Assembly: GCA_937863385.1 (NCBI GenBank) | Contig: CALMBW010000002.1 | Span: 120,369-184,368, forward strand | DNA: 64,000 nucleotides | From: an uncultured Actinomycetes bacterium | GTDB lineage: Bacteria; Actinomycetota; CADDZG01; WHSQ01 | Reading direction: 5' to 3' | In this document: positions 1 to 9,915 of the stretch, piece by piece | Layout of the letters: each line of letters opens with the position of its first letter | How positions within the stretch are numbered: position 1 is the first letter of the stretch | Translations under genes and position numbers: made by a program | The notes under the pieces: model-generated | The model's input: the letters and a program-made list of their open reading frames with translations, nothing else | Told to the model about the DNA's origin: nothing | Databases searched by the model: none

Positions 1-1
1 T

Positions 2-1183
2 GACGAGACCGACCCCGTCCAGCGATCCCGTAAGAACGAGCAGGAGGATCGCCGGGTCTTCTACGTTGCCACCACGAGGGCCTCGCGGCTGTGCATCGTT
101 ACCACTTCGCCGGGACCGACCCGTCGTGGTGAGCCAAGTCGTTTCCTTACCGAGCTGACCGGCGAACCCTTAGAGGTAGAGGTACGCGAGGTCACCCAGC
201 CGCTGACCTTCACCGAGGCGGCCGCTCGCTACCGAAGGGTGCTGGCGGACACGAAAGCTGCTGCGCCGGAGCGGATCGCAGCCATCGCGGGACTGGCCGA
301 GATCGTGCGGTTGGATCCCAGCTGCGCGGCAGCGCGGCCCGAGGAGTGGTGGTGGCGCTGGGACTGGACCGAGGGCTCGGTGCCGATCCGAACGCAACAA
401 GCAGACGCGAACGACGACCTCCCTCACGACAAGCTCCGCACCAGCTATTCGCGGATCTCCACCTATGACAACTGTGGGTTGCAGTACCTGTTCTCGATCG
501 TCCTGGGATTGGACCCCGAGAGTTCTCACAACATGGCGTTCGGATCGTGGATCCACAAGATCTTCGAAGAGATCGAGATCGGTGACATCCCCAAGGGGGA
601 CTTCGACGCCCTGAACGCTCGCTACCGCGAGTTGTTCGATCCGACGATCTTTCCCAACCGCGCGATGGCTCGCCAGTTCTGGCGGGACGGGCAGATCATG
701 TTGCAGCGCTACATCGACCATCTGAAGCCGAACGGATCTCTCAAAGCCGAGGTTGCCTTCAAGGTCGAGCTCGAAGGTCATCGGATCACCGGCCGGATCG
801 ACCGTATCGATCCAGTGGGCAGCAAGGGCAAGGTGGTGGTGACGGACTACAAAACGTCTCGGAATCCGCTGCATTGGAACGACGCCAAGGAATCGCTGCA
901 ACTTGCGATCTACCACCTGGCAGTGACCACCGACCCCGAGCTCAAAGCTCTCGGCGAGCCGTACGAGATGCGTCTGGTCTATCCGGCGTCGATGTCGCGC
1001 GGTCAGGTGGCGACCCGTGCCCAGACCCCCGAGCAAGCACAGGAGGCGATCAAACGCTTGCCCGGCCTGATGGAGGGGGTGCTCGCGGAAGATTTCAGAC
1101 CCAACCCCGAGGCCGACTGCATGTGGTGCAAGTTCAAACCGTTGTGTCCCTTGTGGTCCGAGGGCAAGGAACTGCCGGCATGA
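2..1183 (+). CDS. adnA: AdnA-type helicase-nuclease subunit, C-terminal part (cut by window edge)
   Basis: The reading frame is open from the first bases, so the N-terminus lies outside the window. The fragment begins near helicase motif VI (residues FYVATTRAS), as in UvrD/AddA superfamily 1 helicases. It ends in a RecB-like PD-(D/E)XK nuclease module: GRIDRID, then TDYKTS as the catalytic D-x-K, then QLAIYHLA. A single Cys (DNCGLQY) upstream of the nuclease core and a terminal C-x2-C-x5-C (CMWCKFKPLC) form the four-cysteine Fe-S signature of Cas4/AddB-type nucleases. The next gene starts inside this stop codon (ATGA), so the two are translationally coupled. A paired helicase-nuclease of this kind is the AdnAB dsDNA end-resection motor of Actinobacteria. 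Assignment as AdnA rests on order and on the Fe-S signature. Confidence 0.85.
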   Translation, partial: DETDPVQRSRKNEQEDRRVFYVATTRASRLCIVTTSPGPTRRGEPSRFLTELTGEPLEVEVREVTQPLTFTEAAARYRRVLADTKAAAPERIAAIAGLAEIVRLDPSCAAARPEEWWWRWDWTEGSVPIRTQQADANDDLPHDKLRTSYSRISTYDNCGLQYLFSIVLGLDPESSHNMAFGSWIHKIFEEIEIGDIPKGDFDALNARYRELFDPTIFPNRAMARQFWRDGQIMLQRYIDHLKPNGSLKAEVAFKVELEGHRITGRIDRIDPVGSKGKVVVTDYKTSRNPLHWNDAKESLQLAIYHLAVTTDPELKALGEPYEMRLVYPASMSRGQVATRAQTPEQAQEAIKRLPGLMEGVLAEDFRPNPEADCMWCKFKPLCPLWSEGKELPA

Positions 1184-4100
1184 GCGATCCCCGTAGTTCA
1201 GCAGCCATCCGAGCGGCCCTCAAAGGCTACGAACCCACTGCCGAGCAATGGAAAGCGATCGCGCACCCACTCGAGCCGTTGTATCTGATCGCCGGCGCGG
1301 GTTCGGGCAAGACGGCAGTGATGGCAGCTCGCATCGCGTGGGCTCTCGAAACGCAGCCGTTCACGCCGTCACAGATCCTTGGCCTCACATTCACCAACAA
1401 GGCTGCTCAAGAGTTGACCGAGCGCATCCATCTGGCGCTGGCCGAGGTGCACGACAGTTCCGGCGAAGACGTAACCGTCAGCACCTACAACGCGTTCGCG
1501 GCTGGGATCGTTCACGACTACGGATTGCTCGTCGGGATCGAACCGGAGGCCGGGCTGCTTTCCGATGCGCAGCAGTGGCAACTCTTGCTTTCGTGTTTGG
1601 ACGACCTGCCACCGTTCGAGGCGATCGAGATCCGCTCCGCTTATGTCGTGGGCTCGGCTCTGAGGCTCGCATCGTCTGTCGCCGACCACATGGCCGACCT
1701 CGATGCGATCGACGCTGCGGCCGACCGGGTGTTGTCGATGAAGGGCATCGACGACGACATGATCAAAGCTGCCGAGAAGCGCAAGGAGCTCGTTCGTGCG
1801 GTCGCTGCCTACAGCGACGCGAAGCGCAAGTCCGGACGCATCGACTTCGGGGACCAGATCTCGAAAGCGGTCGAGATCCTCGAGGGTGACCCCGAGGTCC
1901 GAGATGCGTACCGCCAGCGATTCCCGTTCGTGCTCTTGGACGAGTACCAGGACACCAACGTGGCCCAGCGCAAGATGCTCCAGGCACTGGTTGGCGACAA
2001 CGGTGCGGTGACGGCGGTCGGCGATGCGCGCCAGGCCATCTTCGCTTGGCGCGGGGCGACCATGTACAACCTGATCGGCTTCCCCGCAGACTTCCCGCGC
2101 GCAGACGGGGCTCACTACGCTCCCGTGTCTCTCTCGGAGAACTTCCGCTCCGGCGCACGCATCCTTGAAGTCGCCAACCGAGTGGTCGAGCGCATCGATG
2201 AATCGCGGCGTCCGGGTGACCCTCTGCGCGCTCAGCCGGGGAACGGGACGGGGGAAGTGTCCCTGGGGCTCTTCTCAGATGAGCGAGCCGAGGCCAGATG
2301 GATCGCGCAGCGGTGCGAGGCGCTTCATGGTGAGCCGACCGCCGCGGGCAGGGATCCGGTTCAATGGAAGGACATCGCCATCCTGGTACGCCGCAAGGCG
2401 GCGATGGACGCTTTGCTCCAAGCACTGGAAGAGCACGAGATCCCGGTCGAGGTGGTCGGTCTCGGCGGCCTGCTCAAGACCCCGGAAGTGACCGAGATCG
2501 TGGCTTGGTTGCGGGCGATCGAGACGAAACCCGGCGCCAACCGCTGGCTCGCTCGCATCCTGCTCGGCCCCCGCTGGCGCATCCACTACCGCGACCTGTC
2601 ACTGCTGGCGCGATGGGCTACGTCCCAGAACTGGGATCTGCGGCTTCGCCTGGCCGGAGGAGACGAGGAGCGGGCGCGCGATATGGAGCCCGGCGAGGTT
2701 GCCTACTCGCTGACCGAAGCGCTTGGCCATCTAGACCAGATCGAAGACCTCGGACCACAGGCGCGCGAGCGCCTCGGAAGGTTCTCCGAACTCCTAGCGG
2801 TCATCCGGTCCAAGGCCAATGCGCCGCTCCTGGAACTCGTCCAGGAGGTCATCTCGCAAGCTGGGATATGGACCGCGCTCGAGGCGTCGGGTTCGCGTGC
2901 CGCGCCGGCGGCCTTACAGAACATCTCGAACTTCCTGGACCAGGTTGCGAGCTTCGCGCCGGTCGAGGGCGAGGCTGGTTTGCGGTCCTTCATCGCCTAT
3001 CTCGATGCAGCCGAGGCGGCGGAGGAAACACTCGATGCCACCCAGCCCGCAGAGCAAGATTCGGTGAAGTTGATGACCGTGCACTCTGCCAAGGGGTTGG
3101 AGTTCGAGTGTGTGTTCGTGCCATCGGTTGCCGCCAAGGATGGGAAGTACGGCAAGACCTATTCGATCTTCCCCAACACCCGGGCGAGCAATCCGCTTAC
3201 CAGCTATTCGGAGCTTCCTTACGAGGTGCGCGAGGACTCCGAGCATCTCCCTTCCTTCGAGGGCAACCTCAACAGGTTCAAAGATGCCGTCAAGGCGCGT
3301 GTTATCGAGGACGAACGCCGCCTCTTCTATGTTGCCTTGACCCGCGCCAAGCAGAGGTTGGCGGTGACCGCGGCGTGGTGGTACGGACGGGACAAGTCGA
3401 TGAAGGGGCCGTCGGAGTTCTTCGAAGACCTCGAAGCTCTGACGGCAGAGGGCTTGATAGAGCTGGTGCAACGAGCCGATCCTCCAGACGAGAACCCGTT
3501 GTTCGACGCGATGGAGGACGGGCGCAACTGGCCTCCGATCCCGCGCACGGGCATCGAGGACGATCTCTTCCCCGAAGGGTGGGGGGCTGCAGCCGAGGCG
3601 GCCATCCTCGGCGCGACCGATCTGGACGATCTGCTGTCGAGGATCGATCCATCTGAAGCTGATGCTGCACGAGCTGTCATCGCGTCGCATCTCGAAGATC
3701 TCTCGGTTATCGCATCGGCGGCCGACCTTCAGGAACCCGTACCACTGGCCGTTCCCGACATCGTTTCGGCGACCAGCCTCGTGCGATTGACCAAGGGCCA
3801 GATCGGGGCATGGGACCTGATGCGTCCACTGCCCGATCGACCGACTATCGAGCGCAACGTGGGGACAGAGGTTCACCGGCTGATCGAAGAGAAGAGCCTG
3901 GGCATCTCTTCCTACGCCGACGAGGAAGAGCTTGACGAACCGTCGCCAGCCGATGTTGCGGACCGGGTTTCCGAAGCGTTGGCTCACTTCGAAGCGTCTG
4001 GTTACGGCGAACGGACGGTCGTAACGGCGCCTTCGGGCGAGCCCATGGTCGAGTTCCCCTTCACATTGCGTGTGGACGATCGGGTGGTGCGGGGACGGAT

Positions 4101-4311
4101 CGACGCCGTGTACACGATGGACGAGGGTGGGGTGGAGATCGTCGATTTCAAGACCGGCCGCCGTCCACTGGTAACCGAGCCCCACGACCAGCTTCACGTT
4201 TACGCCACGGCGCTCGCTGCCAACGGTCTCCTGGATGAGAGCAAGTCCGTTCGCCTTACTTACCTGTACCTGGACGGAGAAGAGCCACTGACCCGGCTCT
4301 GGGAAAGGTGA
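1180..4311 (+). CDS. adnB: AdnB-type ATP-dependent helicase-nuclease
   Basis: This 1043-residue protein matches the length of mycobacterial AdnB-type subunits. It has a full UvrD-family helicase core: Walker A AGAGSGKT at about 38-45, LDEYQDTN near 253 (motif II), and FYVALTRAK near 718 (motif VI). The last ~200 residues form a RecB-like nuclease with GRIDAVY, IVDFKTGRR and DQLHVYATAL, so catalytic residues look intact. No Fe-S cysteines are visible here, unlike its partner. The start ATG overlaps the upstream stop (ATGA), which fixes the start. With the preceding subunit it would form a heterodimer that unwinds and cuts DNA ends during recombination repair. Upstream in-frame codons exist but lie inside the first gene. 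Confidence 0.9.
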   Translation: MSDPRSSAAIRAALKGYEPTAEQWKAIAHPLEPLYLIAGAGSGKTAVMAARIAWALETQPFTPSQILGLTFTNKAAQELTERIHLALAEVHDSSGEDVTVSTYNAFAAGIVHDYGLLVGIEPEAGLLSDAQQWQLLLSCLDDLPPFEAIEIRSAYVVGSALRLASSVADHMADLDAIDAAADRVLSMKGIDDDMIKAAEKRKELVRAVAAYSDAKRKSGRIDFGDQISKAVEILEGDPEVRDAYRQRFPFVLLDEYQDTNVAQRKMLQALVGDNGAVTAVGDARQAIFAWRGATMYNLIGFPADFPRADGAHYAPVSLSENFRSGARILEVANRVVERIDESRRPGDPLRAQPGNGTGEVSLGLFSDERAEARWIAQRCEALHGEPTAAGRDPVQWKDIAILVRRKAAMDALLQALEEHEIPVEVVGLGGLLKTPEVTEIVAWLRAIETKPGANRWLARILLGPRWRIHYRDLSLLARWATSQNWDLRLRLAGGDEERARDMEPGEVAYSLTEALGHLDQIEDLGPQARERLGRFSELLAVIRSKANAPLLELVQEVISQAGIWTALEASGSRAAPAALQNISNFLDQVASFAPVEGEAGLRSFIAYLDAAEAAEETLDATQPAEQDSVKLMTVHSAKGLEFECVFVPSVAAKDGKYGKTYSIFPNTRASNPLTSYSELPYEVREDSEHLPSFEGNLNRFKDAVKARVIEDERRLFYVALTRAKQRLAVTAAWWYGRDKSMKGPSEFFEDLEALTAEGLIELVQRADPPDENPLFDAMEDGRNWPPIPRTGIEDDLFPEGWGAAAEAAILGATDLDDLLSRIDPSEADAARAVIASHLEDLSVIASAADLQEPVPLAVPDIVSATSLVRLTKGQIGAWDLMRPLPDRPTIERNVGTEVHRLIEEKSLGISSYADEEELDEPSPADVADRVSEALAHFEASGYGERTVVTAPSGEPMVEFPFTLRVDDRVVRGRIDAVYTMDEGGVEIVDFKTGRRPLVTEPHDQLHVYATALAANGLLDESKSVRLTYLYLDGEEPLTRLWER

Positions 4312-4338
4312 GCCGGCCGCTTAAGGCCGCAACCCGGG

Positions 4339-4344
4339 CATGAT
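4339..4344 (+). promoter_or_regulatory. -10-like element for a leaderless lhr transcript
   Basis: CATGAT ends six bases before the GTG start of the next gene. There is no Shine-Dalgarno sequence in between. This fits the TANNNT-plus-6 pattern seen before many genes in this window. It suggests lhr can be transcribed separately from adnAB. Confidence 0.35.
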
Positions 4345-4350
4345 GGAGCG

Positions 4351-7300
4351 GTGAACGAGGTCCTATCCCGTTTCAGTGCTCCCACCCGAGAGTGGTTCTC
4401 GAGCTCGTTCTCGAAACCAACCAAGGCCCAAGACGCCGCGTGGGCGGCCATCGCCGAAAACAAAGATGCGTTGGTGGTGGCTCCGACCGGATCGGGCAAG
4501 ACGCTTGCTGCCTTCCTCTGGTCCATCGATCAGCTGATGAGCACGCCACTTCCGCCAAAGAAGCAGCGACTCCGCGTCTTGTACGTGTCCCCATTGAAGG
4601 CGTTGGCGGTGGACGTGGATAAGAACCTTCGCTCACCCTTGCGGGGGATCGAGCACGCGGCCCGGCGCCTGGGTACCCAGGTGCCCGAACTCACCGTTGG
4701 GGTCAGGACCGGCGACACTCCCGCCGAAGAACGACGCCGTTTCGCGACCCAACCCCCCGACATCCTCATCACCACGCCCGAGTCGCTGTTCCTGTTGCTG
4801 ACATCGGCGGCGCGTGAAGCGCTCTCGAACATCGACACCGTGATCATCGATGAGGTGCATGCCGTAGCAGGCACGAAACGTGGCGCTCACCTTGCGCTCA
4901 GCCTCGAACGTCTCGACGCGTCTCTCGGCGAACCGGCGCGCCGGATCGGACTAAGCGCAACGGTTCGGCCACTGGACGAGGTCGCTCGGTTCCTCGGGGG
5001 GAGTCGTCCGGTCGAGATCGTGGCTCCCGTGTCGCAGAAGGAGTTCGATCTGCGGGTGGTCGTTCCGGTCGAAGACATGGAGAACCCGTCATCGGACGTG
5101 GTCCCTCCAGTGGAAGACGAACTCGGGATCTACGAGGGTTCTGCTGCGGGGGCCGAGGCGCAGAACAGCGTGTGGCCGCATGTCGAAGCCCAGCTTCTCA
5201 GCGTTATCGAGGCGCATACGTCGACGATCGTTTTCGTCAATAGCCGCAGGCTGGCCGAACGCCTCTGCTCTCGCCTCAACGAGCTGGCCGGCCGAGAGAT
5301 AGCGCGTGCCCATCACGGCTCGGTAGCGCGTGAGCAGCGATCGTTGATCGAAGACGACCTGAAGGCGGGCCGGTTGCCGGCAGTGGTTGCGACCAGCTCT
5401 TTAGAGCTCGGCATCGACATGGGGGCGGTCGATCTTGTCGTGCAGGTTGGGGCCCCCGACAGCGTGGCTTCGGGGCTGCAACGCGTTGGCCGAGCCGGTC
5501 ACCAGGTGGGGGCCATCAGCCGCGGCCTCTTCTTTCCACGCTTCAGGGCCGATCTCCTCGAGTCGGCCGTCGTGGTCGAACGGATGGCCCGGGGCGAGAT
5601 CGAAGCAACGCAGATCCCGGCCAACCCCCTCGACGTCCTCGCCCAACAGGTCGTCGCGATGGTCGCGATGGACGACCACGAGGTCGACGGCATGTTCGAT
5701 CTCGTGCGCAGGGCCGCGCCATTCTCCGAACTTCCCCGGAGCGCCTTCGAGAGCGTGCTCGACATGCTCTCGGGCCGCTACCCATCCGATGAGTTCGCCG
5801 AACTGCGACCGCGGCTGAACTGGGATCGCGTCAAGCAGACGTTGTCGGGGCGCAGCAATGCTCAGCGTCTCGCGGTGACTTCGGGCGGGACGATCCCAGA
5901 TCGCGGGCTGTTCGGCGTCTTCATCGCCGGAGAGAAGGGCGGTCGCGTTGGCGAGCTCGACGAGGAGATGGTGTACGAGAGCCGTCCGGGGGACGTCTTC
6001 TTGCTCGGGTCGAGCAGCTGGCAGATCCAAGAGATAACCCACGACCGGGTGCTGGTGACGCCGGCTCCGGGGCAACCCGGCAAGATGCCCTTCTGGCATG
6101 GGGATGCTCCCGGTCGTCCGGTGGAGCTGGGGGCCGCGATCGGACAGGTGGTACGGGAACTGTCCGGTGCCTTGGCCGAGAACGAAGCCGACGTCGTGAG
6201 AAGCCGTTTCCCCGGATTGGACGCCAACGCGGTAGCGAATCTCATCGAGTACGTCTCTCAGCAGAAGATGGCCACTGGTGTCGTACCGGATGACCGCACG
6301 ATCGTGGTCGAGCGTTTCCGCGACGAGCTTGGTGATTGGCGGATCTGCATCCACTCGTTCTTCGGGGCTCGCGTTCATGCGCCGTGGGCCCAGGCGATCG
6401 AGGCGCGCTTGCGCGACTCCTTCGATTCCGAGGTGCAGACCATCTACTCCGATGACGGCATCGTCATCCGGCTTCCCGAGGCACTGGATGCTCCTCAGGC
6501 AAGTTCGATCGTCATCGACCCCGAGGAGGTCACCGACCTGGTCGTTGGAGAGGTCGGCGGTTCGGCGCTGTTCGCAAGCCGCTTCCGTGAGGCTGCCGCC
6601 CGCGCACTCCTGCTGCCAAGGAGGCGACCGGGCACCCGCACCCCGCTGTGGCAACAACGGCAACGAAGTGCCGGACTTCTGTCCGTAGCTTCCAAGTACG
6701 GGACCTTCCCGATCATCCTCGAGACCTTCCGCGAGTGCCTCCAGGATGTTTTCGATCTGCCCGCGTTGAAAGATCTCCTTGCCTCGATCGCCCGCCGTGA
6801 GGTCAGGGTGGTGGAGGTGGAAACCCCCTCCCCCTCGCCCTTCGCGTCCAGCCTCTTGTTCGGGTACATCAGCGCTTTCATGTACGAAGGCGACGCGCCC
6901 CTAGCCGAGCGCCGGGCTCAGGCACTGAGTCTCGACCGGTCACTGCTGGCGGAATTGCTCGGACGTGAGGAGCTGCGCGAGCTCATCGACGCGGGCGCAC
7001 TTGCGGAACTTGAACTCGAGTTGCAGCGACTCACCGACGAGCGCAAGGCGCGCTCGATCGACCATCTTCACGACATGTTGCGCGACCTAGGCGACCTCGA
7101 CCTGACCGAGATCAGAGCCCGGATCGCCGACCCAGCCGACGCGCAGGCGTGGGTCGACGCATTGGATCGGCGGATCATGACGCTCCCGGTGGCCGGCGTG
7201 CCGCGCTACGTAGCGGTAGAGGATGCCGCCCGGTTCCGCGATGCACTGGGAACCCCGATGCCACCCGGTGTTCCGTACGCTTTCCTTGAACCCGTGGCCG

Positions 7301-8772
7301 ACCCGCTGGGCGACCTGGTCGCGCGATATGCACGAACGCACGGTCCGTTCAAGCCGGAGGAGGTTGCTCGAAGGCTAGGTCTGGGAGTGTCGGTCGTGCA
7401 CGAGGTCCTCGGCCGCCTTAGCTCATCGGGACGGGTGGTCGATGGTGAGTTCAGGCCGGGGGGTACCGGCACCGAGTGGATCGATGTTGAGGTCCTTCGC
7501 AGGCTGCGGCGCCGTTCCCTTGCTGCGTTGCGCAAAGAGATCGAGCCGGCGCCCGTCGAGGCGATGGCGCGCTTCTACCTCGCATGGCAAGGGCTTGGTT
7601 CGGCCGCCCCCTACGCCGATACCGAGAGTCTCTACAGGGTGGTCGAGCAGCTCCAGGGGATCCCTTTGCCCGCGTCTTCGTTAGAGACCCAGATCCTCCC
7701 GGCCCGGGTGCGCGGCTATTCACCGGCGCTTCTCGACGAGCTTGCTGCTGCCGGAGAGATCGTGTGGGCCGGGGCCGGCGCTATCGGCAGCGATGATGGA
7801 TGGGTCGTCTTGTCGGTTGCCGATGCGGCCCCGCTGCTGTTGCCCGAACCCATGGCCGGCGCCGACGACCAGGGCGCCGCTCTTCTCGATGCGCTGCGCG
7901 ATCGAGGCGCATTGTTCTTCAGGCAGCTCTCGGAGGAAACCAGATCCACCGACGATCAGCAGTTGCTGCTGACGTTGTGGGACCTCGTCTGGAAGGGATG
8001 GATAACGAACGACACGATAGTGCCGCTGCGCGCTCTGCTGGGACGAAAGAAGACGACCAGACAACATGCCCAGCGCCGACAGCGGGGGCCGAGTTTGCCC
8101 TCGCGTCTTGGACCCCCGGCCGGCGCGGGCAGGTGGGCATTGACGCCGCAACGCCATGCCGACGCGACGCGCCGTACTCTCGCATTGTCCGAACAGTTGT
8201 TGTCTCGCTACGGGATAGTGACCAACGGGATCGTCAACTCCGAACGAGTAGCTGGTGGTTTCTCCACGGTTTATCCAGTGCTGAAGGCGATGGAAGAGCG
8301 CGGAGCCTGTCGCCGCGGATACTTCGTCGAAGGGCTGGGTGGTGCCCAATTCGCATTGCCGGGAGCCGTCGATCGCATGCGCACCTTGATCGAGATCGAC
8401 AAGGTCGCTTCGCGCACCGACGTTCTGGCCGCTACCGACCCGGCTAACCCCTATGGTGCCGCGCTTGCTTGGCCTCAACGTGAATCAGGGCATCGTGCGG
8501 GGCGCAAGGCCGGCGCAATCGTGGTCCTCGTTGACGGCGAACTCGTTCTGTATGTCGAACGTGGGGGCCGAAGCCTTCTGGGGTATACCGACGACGAGGC
8601 GAAACTTCAGCCGGCGGTCGACGCTTTGGCGCTAGCTGCTCGTGAAGGTGTGCTGGGGAAACTCCATGTAGAGACAGCAGACGGGGAGGGTGTTTACGAC
8701 ACTCCTTTCGCCAAGGCTCTAGTAGCGGCAGGCTTCAGACCGTCGTCGAAGGGACTGCGTTTACGTGCCTGA
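4351..8772 (+). CDS. lhr: Large ATP-dependent helicase Lhr
   Basis: At 1473 residues this has the size of full-length bacterial Lhr (helicase core plus long C-terminal domain). It is a superfamily 2 enzyme: Walker A APTGSGKT at 44-51, DEVH near 167 (motif II), GLSATVRP (motif III), TSSLELGID (motif V) and QRVGRAGH (motif VI). Lhr translocates 3'-5' on single-stranded DNA, unwinds RNA:DNA hybrids and acts in DNA repair. The GTG at 4351 is the start; two nearby ATGs are out of frame. The 3' end overlaps the nei start by 8 bases. lhr followed by nei is also the arrangement I know from Mycobacterium, which supports a shared repair role. Confidence 0.93.
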   Translation: MNEVLSRFSAPTREWFSSSFSKPTKAQDAAWAAIAENKDALVVAPTGSGKTLAAFLWSIDQLMSTPLPPKKQRLRVLYVSPLKALAVDVDKNLRSPLRGIEHAARRLGTQVPELTVGVRTGDTPAEERRRFATQPPDILITTPESLFLLLTSAAREALSNIDTVIIDEVHAVAGTKRGAHLALSLERLDASLGEPARRIGLSATVRPLDEVARFLGGSRPVEIVAPVSQKEFDLRVVVPVEDMENPSSDVVPPVEDELGIYEGSAAGAEAQNSVWPHVEAQLLSVIEAHTSTIVFVNSRRLAERLCSRLNELAGREIARAHHGSVAREQRSLIEDDLKAGRLPAVVATSSLELGIDMGAVDLVVQVGAPDSVASGLQRVGRAGHQVGAISRGLFFPRFRADLLESAVVVERMARGEIEATQIPANPLDVLAQQVVAMVAMDDHEVDGMFDLVRRAAPFSELPRSAFESVLDMLSGRYPSDEFAELRPRLNWDRVKQTLSGRSNAQRLAVTSGGTIPDRGLFGVFIAGEKGGRVGELDEEMVYESRPGDVFLLGSSSWQIQEITHDRVLVTPAPGQPGKMPFWHGDAPGRPVELGAAIGQVVRELSGALAENEADVVRSRFPGLDANAVANLIEYVSQQKMATGVVPDDRTIVVERFRDELGDWRICIHSFFGARVHAPWAQAIEARLRDSFDSEVQTIYSDDGIVIRLPEALDAPQASSIVIDPEEVTDLVVGEVGGSALFASRFREAAARALLLPRRRPGTRTPLWQQRQRSAGLLSVASKYGTFPIILETFRECLQDVFDLPALKDLLASIARREVRVVEVETPSPSPFASSLLFGYISAFMYEGDAPLAERRAQALSLDRSLLAELLGREELRELIDAGALAELELELQRLTDERKARSIDHLHDMLRDLGDLDLTEIRARIADPADAQAWVDALDRRIMTLPVAGVPRYVAVEDAARFRDALGTPMPPGVPYAFLEPVADPLGDLVARYARTHGPFKPEEVARRLGLGVSVVHEVLGRLSSSGRVVDGEFRPGGTGTEWIDVEVLRRLRRRSLAALRKEIEPAPVEAMARFYLAWQGLGSAAPYADTESLYRVVEQLQGIPLPASSLETQILPARVRGYSPALLDELAAAGEIVWAGAGAIGSDDGWVVLSVADAAPLLLPEPMAGADDQGAALLDALRDRGALFFRQLSEETRSTDDQQLLLTLWDLVWKGWITNDTIVPLRALLGRKKTTRQHAQRRQRGPSLPSRLGPPAGAGRWALTPQRHADATRRTLALSEQLLSRYGIVTNGIVNSERVAGGFSTVYPVLKAMEERGACRRGYFVEGLGGAQFALPGAVDRMRTLIEIDKVASRTDVLAATDPANPYGAALAWPQRESGHRAGRKAGAIVVLVDGELVLYVERGGRSLLGYTDDEAKLQPAVDALALAAREGVLGKLHVETADGEGVYDTPFAKALVAAGFRPSSKGLRLRA

Positions 8773-9622
8773 GGGTGACACCGTTTATCTCGCTGCTCGC
8801 CGGCTTCATTCGGCGCTCGCGGGCCGGCAGCTGATGGCCGGCTCCGAGTTGCGTGTCCCGGCTTTCGCTACCTCTCATCTCCCGGGACGTCGCGTCACGT
8901 CGGTAGAGGCTCGGGGCAAGCACATCCTGTTCCATCTGGACGACGACCTCGTGCTTCACACGCACTTCAAGATGGAAGGATCCTGGCACCTCTATCGCCC
9001 GGGAAGCCGCTGGCGCGGACCGGCATTCGAGGTACGGGCTGTCCTGGCGACCCACGGATGGAACGCGGTCGGTTATCGCCTGCCGGTCGTCGAGCTGCTG
9101 GGCCCGCATGATGCGGTCGCGACCCTGGCGCACTTGGGTCCCGATGTGTTGGGCGATGACTGGGACGAAGCCGAAGCGATCCGAAGGATGCAGGACCACC
9201 CCGACGCAACGATCGCCGAGGCGTTGTTGGATCAAAGCCTCATGGCCGGTCCCGGCAACGTCTACAAGAGCGAGATCTGTTTCCTCGCCGGCCTGCATCC
9301 CTTGTCCCGGGTTGGGGATATCGACGTTGCGGCCGTCGTTTCGCTAACCAAGCGAACCATGGAGGCCAATCGTGCGACCGGGTCTCAAGTGACGACCGGG
9401 GACCCCCGGCCGGGACGGTCGCGTTGGGTATATGGGCGCGGGGGACAGTCTTGCAGGAGGTGCAGGACTCGTATCCAGCGCGCCGAACATGAATGGCAGT
9501 CGATGCGCCGCGTCACCTACTGGTGCCCAGCTTGCCAACCTGCGGCGAGTGGCCCCGGCGATCGAGTTCTAACGAAGCGAACCGCAACGGCAATCTCAAC
9601 CACTACCAAGGACGATCGATAG
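8765..9622 (+). CDS. nei: Nei/Fpg-family DNA glycosylase (endonuclease VIII)
   Basis: This 285-residue base-excision-repair glycosylase/AP lyase begins MPEGDT; after Met removal Pro is the Schiff-base nucleophile and Glu the catalytic acid. The conserved GKHILFHL supplies the catalytic lysine region, followed by THFKMEGSW. The helix-two-turn-helix segment is LLDQSLMAGPGNVYKSE. A C-terminal zinc finger is present (CRRC...CPAC). It removes oxidised bases. The start is a GTG lying 8 bases inside lhr, so the two are translationally coupled. Its stop shares one base with the start of the following CBS gene. About 30 residues after the zinc finger are low-complexity and Thr/Arg-rich. Confidence 0.92.
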   Translation: MPEGDTVYLAARRLHSALAGRQLMAGSELRVPAFATSHLPGRRVTSVEARGKHILFHLDDDLVLHTHFKMEGSWHLYRPGSRWRGPAFEVRAVLATHGWNAVGYRLPVVELLGPHDAVATLAHLGPDVLGDDWDEAEAIRRMQDHPDATIAEALLDQSLMAGPGNVYKSEICFLAGLHPLSRVGDIDVAAVVSLTKRTMEANRATGSQVTTGDPRPGRSRWVYGRGGQSCRRCRTRIQRAEHEWQSMRRVTYWCPACQPAASGPGDRVLTKRTATAISTTTKDDR

Positions 9623-9915
9623 TGACACTCGAAGATGTGATCGCGGATCTCCGCGATATCGGCGACACGGATGGTTTCGGTTGGTTGGAGAAGCTACTGA
9701 CCGAAGAAGGTCACGACATCTTGACGGCAGAAGATGGGTCCATGGTGAGGGGTACGCCGGTCTACGCCCGGGCAGATGCGGATGCGATCGAGGTGCAACG
9801 CAGGATGGCGCAGTTCCATATCCGCAACCTGCCTGTGGTCAAGGACGGCCACGTTATCGCCATCTTGGATCTGGTCGAGCTGGCTCAACACGACCTGACG
9901 CCGAAGGCGATCTAA
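9622..9915 (+). CDS. Solo CBS-domain protein
   Basis: This 97-residue protein consists of an acidic N-terminal helix region (about 1-35) and what looks like a single CBS motif (about 36-97). The pattern is VRGTPVYARADADAIEVQ followed by HIRNLPVVKDGHVIAILDL. CBS motifs usually work in pairs and bind adenine nucleotides, so a solo protein would have to dimerise or regulate a partner. The GTG start sits at the end of nei (TAGTG), with AAGGA about nine bases upstream. No partner enzyme is evident. Its stop overlaps the stop of the convergent gene by four bases. Confidence 0.75.
   Translation: MTLEDVIADLRDIGDTDGFGWLEKLLTEEGHDILTAEDGSMVRGTPVYARADADAIEVQRRMAQFHIRNLPVVKDGHVIAILDLVELAQHDLTPKAI

Noticed and set aside
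2914..4197. Long open frame antisense to adnB (427 codons)
   Set aside because: It is a by-product of high GC third positions in the opposite frame. It lacks any family motif, ribosome site or plausible start, while the plus-strand gene is certain.
5401..6663. Long open frame antisense to lhr (420 codons)
   Set aside because: Compositional shadow of the helicase gene; no motifs.
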